A stretch of DNA of 12,151 nucleotides. It comes from Eubacterium sp. CAG:841 (GTDB lineage: Bacteria; Bacillota; Clostridia; Oscillospirales; CAG-272). The position numbers and the translations under genes were made by a program. The DNA lies in contig FR898233.1 of the NCBI GenBank assembly GCA_000437375.1, positions 50,733-62,883 of the forward strand, read 5' to 3'. A model generated the notes under the pieces. The model was not told where the DNA came from, ran no database searches, and was given only the letters and a program-made list of their open reading frames with translations. Positions within the stretch are counted from its first letter, which is position 1, and every line of letters begins with the position of its first letter. Shown one piece after another: positions 9,222 to 12,151 of this stretch.

Positions 9222-9265
9222 CGGCGGTGGGGCGCAAGAGCGTTCTGTCGCCGTTGCTTTTTCTC
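9222..9265 (+). terminator. Intrinsic terminator of the miaB-to-phosphorylase operon
   Basis: Bases 9222-9235 pair without a gap to 9240-9253, giving a 14-base-pair stem (nine Watson-Crick and five G-T wobble pairs) with a 4-base AAGA loop. It is followed by TTGCTTTTTCT. It starts 7 bases after the phosphorylase stop codon. The position, the uninterrupted stem and the T tract together make a Rho-independent terminator, and it separates the first operon from the SRP RNA promoter. Confidence 0.85.
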
Positions 9266-9313
9266 ACAAACGGATAAAAAACAAAAAAGTATAAAGTTTT
9301 GATAAAAATCATA

Positions 9314-9342
9314 TTGCATAAATGAAGATAATGTGATATAAT
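9314..9342 (+). promoter_or_regulatory. Sigma-A-type promoter with extended -10 for SRP RNA and dnaX
   Basis: A perfect -10 box TATAAT lies at 9337-9342, preceded by TG one base upstream (TGATATAAT, 9334-9342), which is the extended -10 form. A weak -35 candidate TTGCAT at 9314-9319 has the ideal 17-base spacing. Transcription would start near 9349-9351, about 10 bases before the predicted 5' strand of the SRP RNA closing helix. The surrounding DNA is AT-rich. This is a sequence prediction only. Confidence 0.75.
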
Positions 9343-9359
9343 AATCAGGAACGAGATAT

Positions 9360-9642
9360 AAAATCAGACTATGCCGGCCGGGGAGTCAGCGGTGCCTTGT
9401 ACCTGCAATCCGCTACAGCAGGGGCGATCCCGTATATGAGGCTTGTGCTTGTGTGGTCTGCGCCGCAGCACCCATGCGTTGAAGGATGGGTCTCGCGCAA
9501 TCCGATGCTTTGAATCATGTCAGATGGGGAACCAAGCAGCATTAAGGAGATTTTCGGATGTGCCGCGAGGACGCCTGTCCCGAGCAAGGACTGCGGTGGC
9601 GCATGTGAGCGCAAGTCGAACTGCGGTGCATGGTCTGATTTT
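9360..9642 (+). ncRNA. ffs: Signal recognition particle RNA, large Bacillus type (4.5S/scRNA)
   Basis: RNA scaffold of SRP, which binds Ffh and targets nascent membrane and secreted proteins. The ends form a closing helix: 9360-9374 pairs with 9628-9642, 15 base pairs with one G-T wobble. The 5' part has the Alu-domain signature around 9385-9415 (AGCGGTG...TGTACCTGCAATCCGCT). The Ffh-binding helix 8 is clear: GTCAG at 9519-9523, TGG-GGAA-CCA at 9525-9534 giving a GGAA tetraloop, then AGCAGC. Helix 5 segments below it pair: 9492-9497 with 9564-9569, and 9500-9505 with 9554-9559. The length of about 283 bases is close to the B. subtilis RNA (about 271), and the place just upstream of dnaX is the same. 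Exact ends are uncertain by several bases because the precursor may be trimmed. No independent terminator is evident before dnaX. Confidence 0.95.
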
Positions 9643-9663
9643 GTATCCCGTTATTTTTGTATC

Positions 9664-9669
9664 GGAGGT
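9664..9669 (+). promoter_or_regulatory. dnaX ribosome binding site (decides the start)
   Basis: GGAGGT lies 6 bases before the ATG at 9676. This is a near-perfect Shine-Dalgarno sequence at good spacing. The upstream in-frame ATG at 9517 has no such site and lies inside the SRP RNA core, so 9676 is the real dnaX start. Confidence 0.92.
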
Positions 9670-9675
9670 AAAATT

Positions 9676-11247
9676 ATGTATCAGGCGCTTTACAGAAAAT
9701 GGCGACCGTCAACATTTGACGATGTTTACGGTCAGGAGCATATTACCTCTATACTTAAAAATGAGGTTGAAAACGGGAAACTTTCGCACGCATATCTTTT
9801 CTGCGGCCCGAGAGGAACGGGAAAGACAACTTGCGCGAAGATAATATCAAGAGCTGCAAACTGCGAGCATCCTGTCGGAGGAAATCCGTGCGGGAAGTGT
9901 CATTCATGCATTTCGATTGCTGAAGGCACGGCTACCGATGTCATTGAAATGGACGCGGCAAGCAACAACGGTGTCGACAATATTCGTGATCTTCGTGACA
10001 GCGTTGTATATACGCCGGCAGACCTGAAATACCGTGTTTACATCATTGACGAGGTTCATATGCTTTCGCCGAGTGCTTTCAACGCGCTTCTCAAAACGCT
10101 CGAAGAGCCGCCAGCACATGTAATATTCATACTTGCGACAACCGAGCTTCAGAAGATTCCCGCAACGGTACTTTCGCGTTGCCAGCGTTTCGATTTCAGA
10201 AGAGTAGCTCCGAGCGCTATAATTTCAAGAATGAAAACCGTTTGCGCGGGAGAAGGAATAAAAGCAGACGAAGGCTCGCTTGAGCTTATAGCAAGACTTT
10301 CTCAGGGTGGCTTCCGTGACGCGCTCAATATGCTTGAATATTGTGCGGGCGGCGGTCACGAAATAACGCTCAAAAATTCGATTGCGCTGCTCGGTGCAAG
10401 CCCGATAGAACTTCTGTCCGGAATTTGTGATAAAATTGCCGAAAAAGATATATCCGGCGCGCTTGAAAAGCTTGATGAGGTGTACGCTTCATCAAGAGAT
10501 ATAGCGGTTTTTTGGCGTGAGCTTATTTCTTTCTGCCGTGATATGATGCTTTATATAGCTACTCGCGGCAATTATTCCTGTGATGTACTTACCGCACGCT
10601 CGGCAGAGCATTTTACTGTCGCCGGAATATTGCACATACTTGAAGTTTTTACAAATGCCGAAGGAGATATGTCAAAGTTGCCTTCCGGCGCTAAACTTTA
10701 TGCTGAAATGGCACTTGTAAAAGTTTGCGATCCGTCGCTTGACGAAAGTATATCTTCGCTTATTGCGCGCGTTTCTGCGCTTGAAGAAGGTACTGTCAAG
10801 GCGCCGCCGTCTCCGGCAGAGCCGGAGCGGCGTTCTCCGACGCTCGTAAAGCCTGAGAAAAGCAATAAGATTTTATCTGCGGCGGAGAACGGAACGCTTT
10901 TGAAAAAAGCGGAGGCGGCGCCTTCCGAAGATAATAAAAACGCGCAGAAAAGCGTTCGCAATTGGGCTGAAATAATTCGAAAAGCGGAGCAGAAGGATAT
11001 ATCGGTAGGATCATTTTTGAAGGAGACCTTTGCATTTACCGACGACAGCGAAAGACTTTATATAAAATGTCCGAATGAGTTTGCAAAGGATATGCTTTCG
11101 ACCGATGAACGCCGGGCGCTGATTGCTTCCGTTGCGGGTCCGGTGCTTGGCAGAACCGTAACGCCTGCGAATATTATTTTTTCCAAAGCCGAAGCAAATG
11201 AAAAAAGAATGCCTATAAATGATTTGATAGATACGGAGGATAATTAA
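9676..11247 (+). CDS. dnaX: DNA polymerase III subunit gamma/tau (clamp loader)
   Basis: AAA+ subunit of the clamp loader that places the beta clamp on DNA; the longer tau form also links it to the polymerase and helicase. From the start at 9676 the protein has 523 residues and opens with the canonical MYQALYRKWRP. Motifs: Walker A GPRGTGKTT at 44-52, zinc module C63/C72/C75/C78, Walker B IIDEVH with D125-E126, sensor-1 region LATTE near 153-157, and the SRC arginine finger at S167-R168-C169. A proline- and charge-rich linker spans about 375-430, followed by a tau-like C-terminal domain beginning near the WAEIIRK segment. A run of six A at 10903-10908 in the linker is a possible slippage site. 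The reading frame extends upstream to an ATG at 9517, but that stretch is SRP RNA. The last codons overlap the ybaB ribosome binding site, and only one base separates the two genes. Confidence 0.96.
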   Translation: MYQALYRKWRPSTFDDVYGQEHITSILKNEVENGKLSHAYLFCGPRGTGKTTCAKIISRAANCEHPVGGNPCGKCHSCISIAEGTATDVIEMDAASNNGVDNIRDLRDSVVYTPADLKYRVYIIDEVHMLSPSAFNALLKTLEEPPAHVIFILATTELQKIPATVLSRCQRFDFRRVAPSAIISRMKTVCAGEGIKADEGSLELIARLSQGGFRDALNMLEYCAGGGHEITLKNSIALLGASPIELLSGICDKIAEKDISGALEKLDEVYASSRDIAVFWRELISFCRDMMLYIATRGNYSCDVLTARSAEHFTVAGILHILEVFTNAEGDMSKLPSGAKLYAEMALVKVCDPSLDESISSLIARVSALEEGTVKAPPSPAEPERRSPTLVKPEKSNKILSAAENGTLLKKAEAAPSEDNKNAQKSVRNWAEIIRKAEQKDISVGSFLKETFAFTDDSERLYIKCPNEFAKDMLSTDERRALIASVAGPVLGRTVTPANIIFSKAEANEKRMPINDLIDTEDN

Positions 11248-11248
11248 C

Positions 11249-11587
11249 ATGAAAGCAAGAATACCCCAGGGACCTTCAATGAACGATATGCTGCGTCAGG
11301 CGCAGAAAATGCAGGAGGATATGGCGACCAAACAAGCCGAGCTTGAATCGCGTGAGTATGATATTTCCGCAGGGGGCGGCGTTGTTAAAATTAAAATAAA
11401 CGGTAAAAAAGAAATACTTTCGCTTGCAATCGATCCTGTAATTGTTGATCCCGATGATGTTGAAACTCTTTCCGATATTATAACCGCCGGAGTAAATGAA
11501 GCTATCCGTACGGTGGAGGAAACAAGCACAAAGGAAATGGAGAAAATAACCGGAGCTATGGGAATGGGTATTCCCGGACTGTTCTGA
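11249..11587 (+). CDS. ybaB: YbaB/EbfC family nucleoid-associated protein
   Basis: Small DNA-binding protein of the YbaB/EbfC family, which forms a dimer with tweezer-like helices; its exact role is still loosely defined. The 112 residues match the family length. The N-terminal helix MNDMLRQAQKMQEDM is the classic signature, followed by the strand segment GGGVVKIKINGKKEILSLAID, a second helix rich in acidic residues, and the glycine-rich end MGMGIPGLF. GGAGG at 11235-11239, inside the dnaX 3' end, is 9 bases from the ATG, which begins one base after the dnaX stop, so coupling is likely. Two stop codons follow in tandem (TGA then TAA, 11585-11590). The place between dnaX and recR is the conserved one for this family. 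Confidence 0.95.
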   Translation: MKARIPQGPSMNDMLRQAQKMQEDMATKQAELESREYDISAGGGVVKIKINGKKEILSLAIDPVIVDPDDVETLSDIITAGVNEAIRTVEETSTKEMEKITGAMGMGIPGLF

Positions 11588-11605
11588 TAAGGCGGAATTA
11601 AATAA

Positions 11606-12151
11606 ATGGAATATATTGTTCCGATTCAGAGATTGATTGAAAAATTTGCGTCGCTGAAAGGCGTGGGAAGAAAAACTGCCGCCAGATACGCTTTTGCCGT
11701 GCTCGATATGACCGAAGAAGAAGCTACCGATTTCGCAAACGCAATTATTGCCGCGAAAAACGACGTTATGACTTGCAGTATTTGCGGAAATATGAGCGAC
11801 AAGCCCGTTTGCGACATTTGTGCCGATGACCGTCGTGATAAGAGCGTCATTTGCGTGGTTGAAGACCCCAGAGCTGTGATTGCTTTTGAAAACACACGCG
11901 AATATAACGGACTTTACCACGTTCTGGGCGGAGTTATTTCGCCGACAAGCAACGTCGGACCCGATAAGCTGCGTATTGCCGAGCTTATGGAGCGCCTTGA
12001 CGACGGTACGGTAAAAGAACTCATTATTGCGACGAACCCCAATGTTGACGGCGAAACGACCGCCCTTTACATAGCAAAACTTGCCGCCGGAAAGGGCATT
12101 AAAACCACGAGGCTGGCTTATGGCGTGCCGGTGGGAGCCGATATTGAATAT
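11606..12151 (+). CDS. recR: Recombination protein RecR (3' partial)
   Basis: Works with RecO (and RecF) to load RecA at gaps during recombinational repair. 182 codons are visible and the frame is open at the window edge. Full-length RecR is about 198-200 residues, so only the last 16-18 or so are missing. Domains in order: helix-hairpin-helix around 15-30 (SLKGVGRKTAARYAF), zinc module C57-x2-C60-x8-C69-x2-C72, and Toprim domain from about 81 (VICVVEDP) through ATNPNVDGE at 142-150 and GVPVGADIEY at the edge. The start ATG follows GGCGGA at 11591-11596, a weaker ribosome binding site than those of its neighbours, 18 bases after ybaB. All but one of its 16 isoleucines use ATT, unlike the ATA-rich upstream genes. 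Confidence 0.96.
   Translation, partial: MEYIVPIQRLIEKFASLKGVGRKTAARYAFAVLDMTEEEATDFANAIIAAKNDVMTCSICGNMSDKPVCDICADDRRDKSVICVVEDPRAVIAFENTREYNGLYHVLGGVISPTSNVGPDKLRIAELMERLDDGTVKELIIATNPNVDGETTALYIAKLAAGKGIKTTRLAYGVPVGADIEY

Noticed and set aside
9639..9663. Direct repeat TTTTGTATC at 9639-9647 and 9655-9663 in the dnaX leader
   Set aside because: Nine bases in T-rich DNA, only two copies; chance is a sufficient explanation and no operator family matches.
9443..9844. A 133-codon + strand open frame overlapping the SRP RNA and the dnaX start
   Set aside because: It covers the structured RNA and then reads dnaX in another frame. The peptide has no recognisable domain and the start has no ribosome binding site.
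11276..11920. A 214-codon minus-strand open frame across ybaB and recR
   Set aside because: It is antisense to two conserved genes and the ybaB-recR junction, and its product looks like low-complexity shadow translation.
1..12151. Mobile elements, CRISPR arrays, tRNA or rRNA genes, toxin-antitoxin or defence genes
   Set aside because: No repeat-spacer pattern, transposase or integrase motif, tRNA-like cloverleaf or rRNA sequence was seen; nearly all sequence is explained by conserved housekeeping genes and the SRP RNA.

Overview
The window is a co-directional stretch of bacterial housekeeping genes, all on the + strand. It is most consistent with a clostridial member of the Bacillota (Firmicutes). 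The reasons are a long Bacillus-type signal recognition particle (SRP) RNA with an Alu domain directly upstream of dnaX, the order SRP RNA-dnaX-ybaB-recR known from Bacillus subtilis, a MutL carrying the endonuclease motifs of bacteria without MutH, strong AG-rich ribosome binding sites, and moderate GC with heavy use of the isoleucine codon ATA in the left part. Genus or family cannot be assigned from this sequence.

Region 1 (1-9265) looks like one transcription unit: miaB (5' end cut off), mutS, mutL, tgt, pyk and a nucleoside phosphorylase gene. Gaps are only 11-33 bases and I see no internal terminator. The unit ends in a clear intrinsic terminator at 9222-9265. It mixes two tRNA modification enzymes acting in the anticodon loop (MiaB at A37, Tgt at G34), the mismatch-repair pair MutS/MutL, glycolytic pyruvate kinase, and a nucleoside phosphorylase.

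Region 2 (9266-9675) has no protein gene. It holds a strong extended -10 promoter (9314-9342), the SRP RNA gene (about 9360-9642) and a short leader with the dnaX ribosome binding site. An open reading frame continuous with dnaX begins inside the SRP RNA at 9517, but the true dnaX start is 9676.

Region 3 (9676-12151) holds dnaX (clamp-loader subunit), ybaB/ebfC (small DNA-binding protein) and recR (recombinational repair; 3' end cut off by the window). RecR uses ATT for 15 of its 16 isoleucines, in contrast with the ATA-rich mutS region.

I found no mobile element, CRISPR array, tRNA, rRNA, toxin-antitoxin or defence system, and nothing that supports a new biological system. The points worth a second look are the SRP RNA/dnaX start overlap, a possible slippage site in dnaX, unusual active-site residues in pyruvate kinase, the isoleucine codon shift and the composition of the first operon.
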